Shown here one piece after another: positions 32,771-46,350 of a stretch of DNA of 64,000 nucleotides. A program made the position numbers and the translations under genes. The notes under the pieces are model-generated. The model was not told where the DNA came from. It did not search any database and worked only from the letters and a program-made list of their open reading frames with translations. Positions within the stretch are counted from its first letter, which is position 1, and every line of letters starts with the position of its first letter. This DNA is from Adiantum capillus-veneris. Its lineage: Eukaryota; Streptophyta; Polypodiopsida; Polypodiales; Pteridaceae. Where the stretch lies: assembly GCA_014529385.2 (NCBI GenBank), contig CM043963.1, positions 96,476,912 to 96,540,911 on the forward strand, given 5' to 3'.

Positions 32771-35740
32771 ATGATCTATGAGACCAACTCACGCTTGCGA
32801 ATAAGCATTTGGAATTGTAACGGGTATCCATGGAATGTGGGAATTGGCATTGATGAGCTTACCAATGACTCCGATGTGATACTTCTTGTCGAAACATGGG
32901 AGCATGATGCGCAACGAATTCTTGGATTTGACAAATACGATGTGCATTCTTTGATGTGGGCCAAAAATGCAAAGCAACGAAGAGGCCAAGGAGGCGTATC
33001 ATGTATGACCAAAAAGGGTTTGAAAGATGTTTCCATTGTCAAAGAAGATAAGTATAAACGCTACTTATGGCTAAAAATCAGCCCACCAAATGGTCAAGTC
33101 ATGTTTGTGGCCGGTTGCTACATTTCTAACTATGACTCCAACTTTTATGCTTGCTTGAATATGGATAGAGATCAGCCCTTTGTTGAACTAAAGGAAGACA
33201 TTGCTCATTACAAGGATCAAGGTGAAGTCATTGTTTTTTGAGACATGAATGCTCGCACAAATATGCTACAACACGACACACAACAAGTAGACATGCCGCA
33301 TGTCTCAAGAAGAATGGATGACTCATACATGTATAATCGAAGAAGAGCCCAACATTAGAATGCAAGTGGAAAGTTTTCAAAGAAGTAATTTTCTCTTGTG
33401 CGAAGGAATGCTTTTCGGTGAAACACATGTCTTGCAAAAAGTCCAAGAAGAAATGGTTTGACATGGAATGTAGTCAAGCCCGAAAACACTTGCTAAGATT
33501 GGATGCAATCAAAGACAAGGAAGTTTACTTGGAATTTTCACACACATACAAAGCACTTGTTCAAAAGAAGAGGAGAAGGTGGGAAGTCGAAAAACAACTT
33601 CTTTTAACACAAAAGAAAGCACATGCATGTGGCAAGTTTTGGCAAAATCTAAAAGGCAAGCGCGTTGAGAGCTTTGGTGACTTGACTCTTGAGGATATGT
33701 ATATGCATTGTAAGAATCTCTATGAGCAACCCAATGTTGATAAGATGGAGTGTTGTAGCTCCCTTCCGTTTATGTCTCCCTTCTTTACCATTGAAGATGT
33801 ATGCCGCGCGCTTGAGAAACTTGCTACTCGTAAGGCAGGTGACCTTCAAGGTGTCAAGGCTGAAATGATTAAATGGACAAGCAAGAAAACACGATATTGG
33901 ATATGCGATATGTTTAACCTTGCACTTCAGTATGGCATGCCTCATGATTGGAGTGCAAATTGGATCAAACCTTTGCACAAAGGAGGAGATGTAAACAATG
34001 TGAACAACTATCGCACTATAATGGTTGGTTCTTTGATGGCAAAGTTATTTGGATGTATCATGGAGATGAAGATAAGTGAATGGGCTGAAAAGAATGGCAA
34101 ACGTGTACTTGGCCAAGCAGGTTTTCGAAAGCATCATAGCACTATTGATCACCTTGTCACTCTTCGAGTTCTTATGGAAGCGTCTCGATTGAAAGGAAAA
34201 AAGTTGTATTGTTGCTTTGTGGATTTCAAGAAAGCTTTTGACATGGTACCGCGAGGAAATCTTTGGAGACGTATGCAAAGCCTTCAAGTGCCGAGAGAAT
34301 TTATGCATGCAGTCTTTCACATCTACCAAAAAGTGATATGTCGATTACGTATGGGAGATGGAATTTCAGAATTTTTTGCAAGTACTATTGGTGTCAAACA
34401 AGGATGCCCACTTTCCCCAACCCTCTTTGGGCTACTCATTGATGAATTGGAATGCATGGTTCTTGACTTTATGCAGCAAGAAGGCATAGAAGAGGTTAAG
34501 ATTGGAAATGCGGTGATCATGCTTTTGCTTTATGCCGATGATGTAGTGCTCTTGCCACATACCTTAGAAGATGCACAAAAGCTTATGAGTGTCTTGGAAC
34601 GCTTTTGCCTACATAGCGGGCTGATCGTGAATGGATCCAAAACCAAGGTTATGCTTGTAAAGACCCTCAATGATGAAAATCCATGCATTGTATATAACAA
34701 TGAGAAACTTGAAGTAGTAGATCACTTCAAGTACCTTGGCCTTGAGGTTCCATCTAATCATAAATGGAAGGATTGTGCAATGCATCGCTTGGAAGCCGGA
34801 AAGAGGGCCTATTATGCATTTGAGAACATGTGCAATGCAAGAGAGATCAAGTGTTGGGCTCTCAAAAAGTACCTCTTTGACACATTGGTGACACCGGTGC
34901 TTCTTTATGGAGTGGAGGTGTGGGGTGGAAGCATCGGGAAGTCTACTTGGAAAGAGTTTGAGAATGTCCAAAAGCGTTTTCTCACCAACTTTCTCCAAGT
35001 CAAGACACAAACACCCTACATGCTCTTACTTCTTGAGTCTGGATTGCTTCCCATTGAGGTCTTGGGCATGCAAAGGGTTGTAGAGTACATGCGTAAGACA
35101 CAACGTAGCCCTTTGCATCGACTTCCTAGAATCGCATATGAAGCAAGTCAAATGGTTCAAAAGACATGCAAGAGCAAAATACTAAGTTCGGGGTGGATGC
35201 TTGATATCAAGAAATGGTTTGGAAGATGGGATGCATGTCACTTGGTCAAGGATGCGTCGATCGACTCCCAAGTTAATGAGGCCTTCTTACAACGCCAATG
35301 TATCACGGCTTGGGAGAAATCCGGAGGTTCTCGCTTCAACCATTACACCACACACATTGCCCCAAACTACAAATCTCTCTTCTTCTCGGAACAAGGTAAC
35401 CGAACCCATTCCTACATCGTTGAGCCCATCCCGTTGAGTGCGATCCGCACCATTGCCTCCATTCGTCTTAGCTCCCATTCTCTACGCTGCGAGACAGGAC
35501 GTTGGGGCACTGGCAAGGAGTGTCATCGACTTTGCACCTTATGCCCTCGTCAAGTGCGAGAGAGTGAGTACCACACACTACTTGAGTGCTAAGCTTTTGA
35601 CCACATTAGGTCCTCTTTTCCCCATATATTCAGCCATGATCTCTCCCTACATACCTTCCTCTCCCAACCACGATGTGGACTCTCTATTGCGACGCTCATT
35701 TCAGCCATTTTTGAGCATCGAGAGTCACTTATGAACTCCA
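32771..35740 (+). pseudogene. LINE ORF2, copy B
   Basis: The endonuclease starts at 32771 and is stopped at 33239-33241 by GGA to TGA just before the GDMNARTN motif. About 385 bp of the endonuclease C-terminus, including its SDH motif, are then deleted near 33342. Reverse transcriptase is open from 33418 to 35592 with FVDFKKAFDMV, QGCPLSPTLF and YADDVVLL. The zinc-binding tail is intact in frame up to a TAA (TCA in copy A) at 35590-35592; the remaining codons continue to about 35734. Each LINE copy is thus broken at different places, while their catalytic reverse transcriptase motifs agree. Confidence 0.83.
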
Positions 35741-35805
35741 CTCACACCACGTGACATGTTCATTTGGTCCCATAGGTCATATTTGACCTCCCAGGACGAT
35801 AATAG

Positions 35806-37150
<1,345 letters not shown>

Positions 37151-37153
37151 ATT

Positions 37154-37154
<1 letters not shown>

Positions 37155-37200
<46 letters not shown>

Positions 37201-37263
37201 GTTTTAATTTCCTACGCATACATTTTTCTCTCTATCTCTCTCTTTAATTTCCTACACGCACAC

Positions 37264-37341
<78 letters not shown>

Positions 37342-37591
37342 TACACACACACACCGCTCTCTCTCTCTCTTTCTTACACACACACACACTGCTCTCTCTC
37401 TCTCTCTCTCTTTCCTACACACACACACACTGCTCTCTCTCTCTCTCTCTCTCTTTCCTACACAAACACACACACACACACCGCTCTCTCTCTCTCTATC
37501 TATCTATCTCTTTCCTACACACACACACCCACACGATGTGTGTAGAGAGAGAGAGAGAGGGGTTGGGGGGGGGGGGGGGGGGGGGGGGGGG
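37155..37591. repeat. (TC)n/(CA)n microsatellite and poly-G run
   Basis: Blocks of (TC)n alternate with ttcctacacacacaca units five to six times, making a minisatellite of microsatellites. They are followed by an uninterrupted run of 27 guanines at 37565-37591. Confidence 0.95.
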
Positions 37592-37699
37592 AAGGGAAGA
37601 GTGCCATAATACCTGTGTAGCAGGTTTCGGCCAAGATCTAAGCACGTGCGTTGAGGGCGAAAATGGCCCCTGCGCGCGGGTTCCCCTTTTTTTCCCAAT

Positions 37700-37894
37700 T
37701 GTCTAGCATCGAAAAGTGCGTCGTTGTACGCGTCGAAATAGTCATCGATATACGCGTGGAAAATTTTGCCTTTCCACACATATTTCCACGCGCATATCGA
37801 CGCACTTATCAACGCGTATATCGACGGGGTCAAAGAACGTCGATATCCACGTGGAAAGGTACGGGCGTCGATAACTTTGGGTGATGTTGTAGTG
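37700..37894 (-). promoter_or_regulatory. right subterminal repeat region of CACTA
   Basis: This mirrors the left end. Copies of the cgtcgatatacgcgt-like motif occur in both orientations near 37719, 37743, 37786, 37811 and 37837, followed by the terminal inverted repeat TGTTGTAGTG. These are likely transposase-associated protein binding sites by analogy with known CACTA elements. Confidence 0.75.
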
Positions 37895-37897
37895 GAG
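37895..37897 (+). other. right target-site duplication of CACTA (GAG)
   Basis: GAG follows TGTTGTAGTG and precedes gttagagcaagcc, which continues the LTR sequence as in the empty site at 3152. Confidence 0.93.
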
Positions 37898-38472
37898 GTT
37901 AGAGCAAGCCAAAGAGGAGAAGCCAGATCGAGGTTGAGGCTTGAGCAGGCAAAGGCGAGAAGGATATTTACAAGCAAACGGAAGCTTAAAGTAAGTAGGC
38001 AGGCTTGAGATGGCGAGCTGGGTCTTGAACCAAAGCAAGAGGAAAAGGCAAGAGAAGGCATGCATTTTGGTAATAATTGAAGCCTGATGATCGAGGCAGT
38101 GAACTGAATTGAAACTTGCAGAATCCACAAGGTATTTGAAGCAGATAAAGCTACATAAGAAAATTTCCATCACCAATATCAGTTCGAAGTTGATTAAGCA
38201 TTTTGTTAAGTCCGGTGTCGTTAATGGCCCGGTTAATCTTGTAAATGGGAGCTTAAGCTCCTAGTTAGCAGATGATGCAAGTGACGGTACTGTTAACAGT
38301 CCACCTTGGCTAAGGATTAAGTTATACTCAAATGTATTAATCGATTAATTGATGATTGCGGTGATTGCCAGAGTCAGTTGCATCAGTGTCTCTTGTTCTC
38401 TCTCTTTCACACCTTCCACAGCCAGAGGCCCGGTGCCTGTCTGGCTCACATTTCGATACATATCCCCTGACA
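37898..38472 (+). repeat. 3' LTR of TR-GAG-like element, right part
   Basis: This 575-bp portion resumes with gttagagcaagccaaag directly after the CACTA and its GAG duplicate, matching 3155-3732. It ends at cccctgACA (38472). Confidence 0.78.
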
Positions 38473-38889
38473 CCGTAGCTCCAAAATGAATCAACAATCG
38501 CGGAAAGAAAAAAATCACAAAATGCTACACACCCGCTCTAGAGCTAGTTTGGGTTTCGAAGAAAGAACGATTATTTTCACCTAGCTCAGGAAGGGGGGAG
38601 TCCCATGAAGCTTCTAGCTCCTCATGTAATGCATCCATAGAGGTAAAAGCTTCTCCACAGCCTCCATCTACAATAGTGGACCTCCATGAAGCTACAAAGG
38701 AATCCACACCTCCCAGTGTTCAAGAATCACCTGATAAACCACTTCAAGTTCGATCCTAGGAGAGTACCTTACCACCTTTGCAACTCGATGAGGCACCTAA
38801 GGTAATAGAAAACTACTGGCCAAAATCCTCACTTATTACCAACTGGAACAATTGGTTTCAAAGGGTGACGAGCACATTTCTAATAGTAT
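38473..38889 (+). pseudogene. probable continuation of the left-edge gypsy remnant
   Basis: Read in the frame GTA GCT CCA (from 38475), this stretch has only a TGA at 38487 and a TAG at 38757 before a stop at 38887. It encodes Ser/Pro/Glu-rich text and then NYWPKSSLITNWNNWFQRV. If a 4-bp target duplication is assumed, this frame is continuous with the gypsy-like frame that ends at 1295. No domain is recognised in it, so the link rests on frame continuity across the TR-GAG insertion. Confidence 0.35.
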
Positions 38890-38995
38890 GACCTACCCAA
38901 GGAAGGGGGGAAGTCTTCGTTTACGTCAGCCTATTGAATTATTTCCCTCTTACCCTTCTTTCCCTGACCTCTCAATCTCCCAATCTTAGGGAATG

Positions 38996-39091
38996 TATAT
39001 ATAAAGCCTTATACTCACAAAAAGCCTTATATATAAAGCCTTATACTCACAAAAATCCTTATATATAAAGCCTTATACTCACAAAAAACAA
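38996..39091 (+). repeat. three 32-bp tandem repeats with TATA-like core
   Basis: Units start at 38996, 39028 and 39060, each beginning tatatataaagccttatac and ending in cacaaaaa. Each contains a TATATATAAA core. They could be a multiplied promoter core or simply a minisatellite. Confidence 0.85.
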
Positions 39092-40412
39092 AAATAATAA
39101 AGAGCAAGAGAAGTTAACAAAAGAGTACGCACAATAAAAGTCAAAACATTGACCATACCTACACATTCACATTCGGTACACTAAAACAGAGACCTATGTC
39201 ATTAAGCACCGTTGATCCTCATCACTTAAGTGATGGAGGGTAGGTAAGATTAGTACGATAGAAGTGTTTCTGTTTTAGAGTTTAGTGATTAGCAAAGTTC
39301 TTTCTTCCCACTGATATGCCTCCTAGAGGTATTCTTTGTGTTTCCTACTGTGTACATGAACGTGTTGCTGTTGTTAGGATTTGGACCTTCATGGAATCTT
39401 TCTCTCGTTCACACTTCAAATCAAGCGCGACCATCAACACAAAAAGGTGTTTCTTGTCCATTAGCATTGCCCCTTATCTTTTTGCATCCATGTTTGTCTC
39501 CTTTAATTTTTATTGGTAGCACAATATTCAGCACATTTGCTTAGTATCAAACCTTAAATTCAATGTAATTTTTAGAGATCTTCTCTTAATACCATGGGGA
39601 ATGCCTTCCTAATAATCAATGGTTACTTAGGTTCTTAATCCAATTTAGGCAACATCGTGTGAAATGTACTAGGGATTTCTAGTGGACTTAGTCCCTATTG
39701 ACCTTTAGCTTAATTATAAAGGAAGTTTACTAATGTGATGAGCCTGGGGAGGGTAACAGTGTTATATGACCCCCCAAAGTTACAAAATTAAAATGCTAAA
39801 AACGAACAAGAAATAAATATAAAAATCAAAGTTCCATAATGTAAAATCTTAAGCTGGAAGAGAAATCTCAGCTTGATTTGGTACTTCACTCACATGTATC
39901 GCCTATGGTACTAGAGACCTAGAGGTTCCGAGTTTGGGCGCTTTTCCTTGAAAAGCAAAAAACCCGAGGCATACAAAATAAGCCTGCACATCAAAATTGA
40001 ATCATTGTGAAAAGACTTTTGGGGGTCAAAGAAAAGGAAATCAGTCAGGCGATGATTTCATGAGCAATTCCTTTTATTGTAGCTTAACTACAAGGTCTTC
40101 TAGGTATAGCCTCTAGTCAGCCCTTTGACATGAAATACTTGGCTTTTGCAATTAAACAACTTATTTGAATTGAGAAGCTTGCCCATGGTATTAATAGTCA
40201 ATCTTTAGTGCCTTTCGATCGTTAAATTACCGACCCAAACTTCTTTAATTTTGTACCTTTACAACTATTTATGCGTTTGATTATATTGCAATTTAATGTT
40301 TATTGCTGACAAATGGTTTAAAATTTTGTTACCAATCAAATTGTCTGCATATGCTTTTTAATTGTATATGAGAATGCAATTACTGTGCCAATGTTGTTTT
40401 ATTTTGCAGTGA
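39092..40412. other. unassigned AT-rich interval
   Basis: There are no supported genes, repeats or terminal structures. Short frames around 39316-39544 have no recognisable features. Confidence 0.4.
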
Positions 40413-40495
40413 CTAAAGAAGGCTAAGGACATTCATCTCAAATGCTCTTCCAGCTCGACAACGAGCTTCAACTCAATAACTTCCAACGACAGAAT
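40413..40495 (+). other. possible 3' interior end of an LTR element
   Basis: ccagctcgacaacgagc and following bases run up to AGAAT at 40491-40495. If the copia insertion is removed, this sequence joins ctacatcaagaaggggggta, a polypurine tract, and then an LTR starting TGTTAAC at 45757. It therefore probably is the interior end of the element that owns that LTR. Confidence 0.4.
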
Positions 40496-40816
40496 TGTAA
40501 AGAATGAGGATGCAAGAGAGCTACACAAGACAAGCACAAAGCACACAGAGATGGAAAGCTTCTTCTTCTTCTCACAGAAAAGAGAGTACAAAATGACTAA
40601 GTGCTAAAGCTGAAAAGTAGCACATATGTACATGAGGTCACTAAGTGTGAACATGCTAGAAGCGTACTAGGCTGGCACTATAAGTGTAGTCCAACTGTAG
40701 AATCACTGGCAGAGATCCTCCGTGTCGGTCACCTAACGTGCCAGTGAGTAAATTCCGTAAGCGGCCAAGACCCGTAGTGGATGCCAGCTCAAGATGTAGA
40801 GCTCGACATCTCAACA
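40496..40816 (-). repeat. 3' LTR of full-length copia
   Basis: Starts TGTAAAGAATG and ends CATCTCAACA in plus-strand order; it is followed by ctccccctcaagc, the complement of a polypurine tract. Confidence 0.93.
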
Positions 40817-43800
40817 CTCCCCCTCAAGCTCTGCATGTTGCAGAGTCCAAGCATAGTCCGAAAACGTCGAAGCTTCTCAGCTCCGAGGGCCTTGGTAAAG
40901 ATATCCGCTATCTGCTCCTCTGTGCTTACGTAGACCAAGTCGATGTCGCCCGCCAACACTCGCTCTCGAACGTAGTGGTAATGGACCTCTATGTGCTTGG
41001 TCCTGGCATGGAACACTGGGTTCCTAGCCAACTGCATGTTGCTGAGGTTGTCACAATGGATGACAATCTGCTGGTCCACCTGCACTCCCAAGTCCTCAAG
41101 TAATGTGCGTAGCCAAGCTACCTCGCACGCCGCAACTGCTGCACCTCTGTACTCAGCCTCTGTGCTTGATAAAGCAACCGTAGGCTGCTTTTTGCTGCTC
41201 CAAGTAACAGCAGCACTCCCAAAAGAGAACATGAAGCCACTCGTAGATCTCCTATCAACAATGCTACCTACCCAATCTGCATCTGTATACCCATACAATG
41301 CTAATGGTACACCTGCTGCATAGAACAATGCGTAGTCAAGAGTCCCTTGCACATACCGAAGTGTGCGTCGTACTCCATCCAAATGTGGCTTCCTCGAAAG
41401 CTGCATGAACTGACTCTCCAAGCCTATTATGTAGCTCAAGTCTACTTTGTAGCTCAAGCCTACTGTGTAGCTCAAGTCTAGCCTCGTGATAGTCAAGTAG
41501 ATTAGACTATCCACAATCTTCTTGTACATTTTGATATCCTCAATAGCATCACCCTTCTCTGCACTCAGCTTTGCATTCACATCCAAGGGAATAGAAATTG
41601 GCTTACAATCAGCCATACCATACTTTGACAACATGTCCAAAGCATACTGTCTTTGTGACAGCCATACACCCTCTGGAGTCCTGATCACCTCAATGCCAAG
41701 AAAGTAGTGCAACTCGCCCAAATCTTTCATTTCAAACTCCTGTTTGAGAAGACCCTTCACATGGTCAATCTCCATAGCATTGTCACCCACAATAATAAGG
41801 TCATCTACATATATGTTAATGACCACAATCCCCACATCACTCTCACGTACATAGAGTGAATGATCAGCATGAGCTCTCCTAAACCCAATACTGACAAGAT
41901 ACTTGGCAATCCTGTCATACCATGCTCTAGAGCCCTGCTTCAAACCATACAAAGCTTTGAGAAGCCTACATACATAATTTGGGTAACCTGGATCGACAGA
42001 ACCAGGTGGCTGATCCATATACACTTCCTCTTGCAACTCACCATTCAAGAAGGCATTCTTTACATCCATTTGATGCATAATCCATCCTCTAGATGCAGCC
42101 ACTGCTATGACAGCTCTCACAGTCGTCATCTTTGCCACTGGAGCAAAGGTCTCCTCATAGTCTATGCCATACGTCTGTGCATAACCCTTTGCGACCAGCC
42201 TTGCCTTGTGACGCTCAATGTTACCATCAGCCTTATGCTTGGTTTTATACACCCATTTACAGCCAATAGATTTCTTGCCACTTGGCAATGGCACCAACTT
42301 GGCAATGGCACTTGGCAATGTCGTTTGCTTCCAATGCAACCATCTCTTCATTCATTGCATCATCCCAATGCACATTTCCAACTACATCCTGAAAACATGT
42401 GGACTCCACATCCTGTATCACCTTAGCCATGTAGGCTTGGTGATGCGCTAGATACCCATCATAAGTCAATTTCTGAACTGGATTTCTGACTTTGTTAGAT
42501 CTGCGCGGTCCTGGGTCACTCCTTTGCCCTCTAGCATCTTCTTGTGTTTTCCTTACACCAAGTGTCCTGACAGCCAGAATTCCAAATTCTTCATCAAGAC
42601 TTTTTTCAGAGCCATTTGAATCCATGTCTAAATGTGAAAAACCTGATGATGCATCAGCCATAAAGGGAGGTTCATCAACCTTTTCCTTTCCTTTCCGTGA
42701 TACATTCCCTATACCTGTTGGTGGAGTAACCTGAGTACACAGTCTACCATTACATGGCTTCTCAACAAAGCCACGAGAAGAGGACTCTTGTGGTCCACTC
42801 TAAACTTGTGACGGTGGCCTCACATTTTGTGCCATGTGCATTACTATACCAACTGCTCATCTCATCAAAGACTACATCTCTGCTCACTCGTAATTCTCGT
42901 GTAGTAGGATTGTAGCACCTGTACCCCTTTTGTTCAAGGGAATATCCCACAAGAATACATTTCTCTGCTTTAGGATCCCATTTCCTACGCAACTCATCTG
43001 GTACATGAACGTAAGCTATGCAGCCAAACACTTTCAAGTGTGCCAAATCAGGCTTTGTACCTGTAAACTTTTCCTCGGGTGTTACATCATGCACCGCAGG
43101 TGTAGGTGTCCTGTTCATAATGTACACATCTGTATTTACAGCTTCAGCCCAAAAATGATGAGGCATGTTCTTCTCATTCATCAATACACGTGCAACCTCT
43201 TCAATGTGTCTATTTTTCCTTTCTGCGACCCCATTCTGCTGTGGAGTATATCTGCATGTAAACTGCCTGCGTATACCATGCATTCGCAGAAAATTTGAAA
43301 AATCATTGGAGAAGTACTCTCCCCCTCCATCTGGCCTCAATGTCTTGATTTGCATATCTGTCTCCTTCTCAATCATGACTTTGAAGTCCTGAAAATGACC
43401 AAACACTTCACTTTTGTCACGCATGAAGTAGACCCATACTTTCCTTGTATGGTCATCAATGAAAGAGACATAATACCTGCAACCATGTATACTTGCAGTA
43501 TCGGTTGGACCCCAAACATCTGTGTGCACCACCTCAAGTGGCTTTTTACATACATTGTGGTCATGTGAAAATGAGCCCTTTGACTGTTTTCCAAACTGGC
43601 ATGCTGCACACACTTTATGCATACCATCCACCTTGAATTTGGGCAAACCTTTCACAATCTGTTTTGATTGCATGCTGCACAATCTCTGCTCATTGACATG
43701 GCCAATGCGTTTGTGCCAAATGTCAACATCAGGCACAAAACCTGTGCCCTGTGCAAATAATGCAGCTTTTACCTCAGGCATGTCTACATTCAGCGTAAAC

Positions 43801-44942
43801 ATTCTGCCCACACATTCGCCCTCTGTGATCAGCTTACAGCCATTCAGGAAATCTTCTACATAACATCCATTTGGATTGAAGCAAACCTGTAAACCCTGCT
43901 CAACCATTTGTCCAACAGAAACAAGATTCTTTGTAATGTTTGGCACATGAGGTACATCTGCTAAGTACTTTGATTTCCCACTCTTCGTATTTAGAGGTAT
44001 GTCCCCTACATGAGCAATGGGGTGAGCTGTCTCTTGTCCTGTCTGCACATAGCCTGACACATCTGGTTTGCGCATATCTCTAAACCACTCTCCACGAGAC
44101 GTCATGTGATTAGAGGCATCTGAATCCACATATCAAACATCATCTTGGGTGGAATTCTCTGCAGTCATTGTATTCATTACATGCTGCATAACAAATGTGC
44201 GCTCGTTTTTGCTGTCATATGCATCTCTACTAGTAGATACATAGTTGCCCTGTTCTCTCTTTCCACTTGCTTTTTCCTTTGGACAGTCACGTGACATGTG
44301 ACCTCTTTTACCACAAGTCCAACATTCTCTGCTATCTGCAGTATGTTGCTGCCTGCTTGATCCTGCACCACGACCTCTTTGACCCCCCCTGCTTTGAGAC
44401 TGGTTTCCCCTGCCACCTGTATTGTTTTGATTTGATTGACCTTCTTGAAATTGGCCCCTACAACCACTTGAGCCTCGACCACGACCTCTACCTCTATTGA
44501 AGTTAGAATAGAAGGCCTGTTCAGACCTATTTGTGCCATGAGAAGAAGATGTGTCAAGACCAAGGTTCTTCTCCTCGAGAATAAACATAGAAATCAAATC
44601 TTGGAACACGGGGATGTCGTCTCTTGTATTCATGGAAGACCTGAAATGTACATACTCATCTCCTAGACCATCCAAGCATGCACGAACAATGTCCTCGTCT
44701 TTCACTGAGACTTTAGTAGATCCAAGAGCCTCAATGATACTCTTGATCTTCAAAGCATAATCATTGATGCAGACGTTATTCCTCTTAACCTGATTTAGCT
44801 CCGACTTTAGTTGAAGCTTACTGGCCTTGGTGTTCACATCGAACACTCTGCCGAAGTTTTTCCATGCAATGGCGGGGGTTTCAGCATCCTGTAGATAACC
44901 CATCATGCCATCTGTGATGCTCATAGAAAGCCAATACATCAC
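40789..44942 (-). pseudogene. Ty1/copia gag-pol of the full-length element
   Basis: Gag (44942-44133) holds a coat domain and an intact CWTCGKRGHMSRDC zinc knuckle. A TGG-to-TGA stop (near 44130) separates it from protease, where VDSGA has become DSDA, removing the conserved Gly of the active-site loop. Integrase follows to 42762 with LRPDGGGEYFS and QQNGVAERKN. A short deletion near 42825 shifts the frame, so the integrase tail is lost. Reverse transcriptase and RNase H (42351-40789) keep YVDDLIIVGD and SSTEAEYRGA, and RNase H reads through where the array copies have a stop. A repeated cttggcaatggca near 42290 breaks the reverse transcriptase N-terminus, and a small tandem repeat inserts about 13 residues near 41440-41480. 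The gag N-terminus lies beyond the first block, to about 45090. Confidence 0.9.
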
Positions 44943-45410
44943 TCTGGCCTTGTTGTCAGTCCCTCAGAGCTTTTCTTTGTTCTGCTGTAGCATTTGCCTC
45001 GGGAATCTCTGGTTCCTTTTCATTGTCTCCTTCTACATAGTCTCAATAACCTTTTCCTTTTAGGAAATTTGTTATTCTGAACTTCCATGCAGGATAGTTA
45101 TTTTTCTCAAGCTTCTCAGTGACAATCTGACTGAAACCGTCAGACATCTTGAAGAACTAAGACAAAATAGCTGCAATTTGCAAAAACCTGCAAATCTGTT
45201 GAACCTGCTATCGTGGTACCTGTAACGATTTCTATACTCAACAAGTGTCCACAACCAAGCGTACATACACTATACTTGTACAATAAATCTCTATATACTG
45301 CACTTTGGAGACCTGTTCAGAAACTTGCATCTGGTCGTGGATTGCGAACGAAGGGATTGTGATGCTCTTGCTCTCTTAGTCTCTCTTGCCTACACCAGAC
45401 TCTGATACCA

Positions 45411-45731
45411 TGTAAAAGAATGAGGATGCAAGAGAGATACACAAGACAAACACAAAGCACACAGAGATGGAAAGATTCTTCTTCTTCTCACAGAAAAGAG
45501 AGTACAAAATGACTAAGTGCTAAAGCTGAAAAGTAGTACATATGTACATGCGGTCACTAAGTTTGAACACGCTAGAAGCGTACTAGGTTGGCACTATAAG
45601 TGTAGTCCAGCTGTAGAATCACCGATAGAGATCCTCCGTGTCGGTCACCTACGCACCAGTGAATAAATGCCGTAAGTGGCCAAGACCCGTAGTGGATGCC
45701 AACTCAAGATGTAGAGCTCGACATCTCAATA
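45411..45731 (-). repeat. 5' LTR of full-length copia
   Basis: TGTAAAAGAATG to CATCTCAATA in plus order; the primer binding site lies directly to its left (tctgatacca, 45401-45410). Confidence 0.92.
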
Positions 45732-45736
45732 AGAAT

Positions 45737-46067
45737 CTACATCAAGAAGGGGGGTATGTTAACCCTCACGTACATTCCTATCACCTAAGATAGGATGCCG
45801 TATTATTTATTTGGTAGAGTCAGGTATTGAGTTTGTCGGTCCAATAAGAAAAGGATAAGAGTGATCGCCGATGAGAAACGCACTCTAACTGGAACATTCA
45901 AGGAATTAGTTGGTTAAGCATGGACGCCCAAGTGTAAATGGGACGAGCTCATATAAAAGTCAACTAAACCTAAAATTCATACATTCTCTCATTTGTGCAA
46001 TTGAAGAGCTCTTGCTCCATCTCCATCTTCTTTTTCTTCATCTCCTTGTGTGTGTGTGTGTATGCAT

Positions 46068-46135
<68 letters not shown>

Positions 46136-46350
46136 TCGAGCATTGCAATGACGGCGCGGCGGTGGCAAAGGGATTGAGCACGACACGACGACGGCTCCTT
46201 CTTCGCGGCGAGGAAGCCACCACGACAACAAGCGTAGGGCGGTGAGTGACACACCATGTACATCTTTGAGCTTACTAGTTTAAACTAGTTGCGTGCTTCA
46301 AGCCATTTGTGGCTCGCACACAAGATATCGGCAAGTTCCTTGCATTAACA
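45737..46350 (+). repeat. polypurine tract and LTR of another element, unit 1
   Basis: aagaaggggggta precedes TGTTAACCCTCAC at 45757, and the block ends cttgcaTTAACA at 46350, giving a 594-bp LTR candidate with TGTTAA/TTAACA ends. It contains a TATA-like catataaaag near 45950 and a (GA)n tract at 46068-46132. The copia inserted 20 bases upstream. The matching 5' LTR is not in the window. Confidence 0.6.

Larger units (their letters stand above)
40496..45731 (-). mobile_element. full-length Ty1/copia element with target duplication
   Basis: It is flanked by AGAAT at 40491-40495 and 45732-45736. The LTRs are 321 bp each (40496-40816 and 45411-45731). The antisense polypurine tract is at 40817, and the primer site TGGTATCAGAGT-like sequence ends at 45410, one base off the initiator-Met type. 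About 20 differences between its two LTRs, by eye, indicate it is not recent. This is the reference copy for the solo LTRs and headless copies elsewhere in the window. Confidence 0.95.

Noticed and set aside
37252..37479. Cys-Val and Arg-Glu-rich frames
   Set aside because: Microsatellite translation of (CA)n and (TC)n on the minus strand.
38996..39091. Possible CRISPR-like array
   Set aside because: Units are directly adjacent without unique spacers; it is a tandem repeat in plant DNA.
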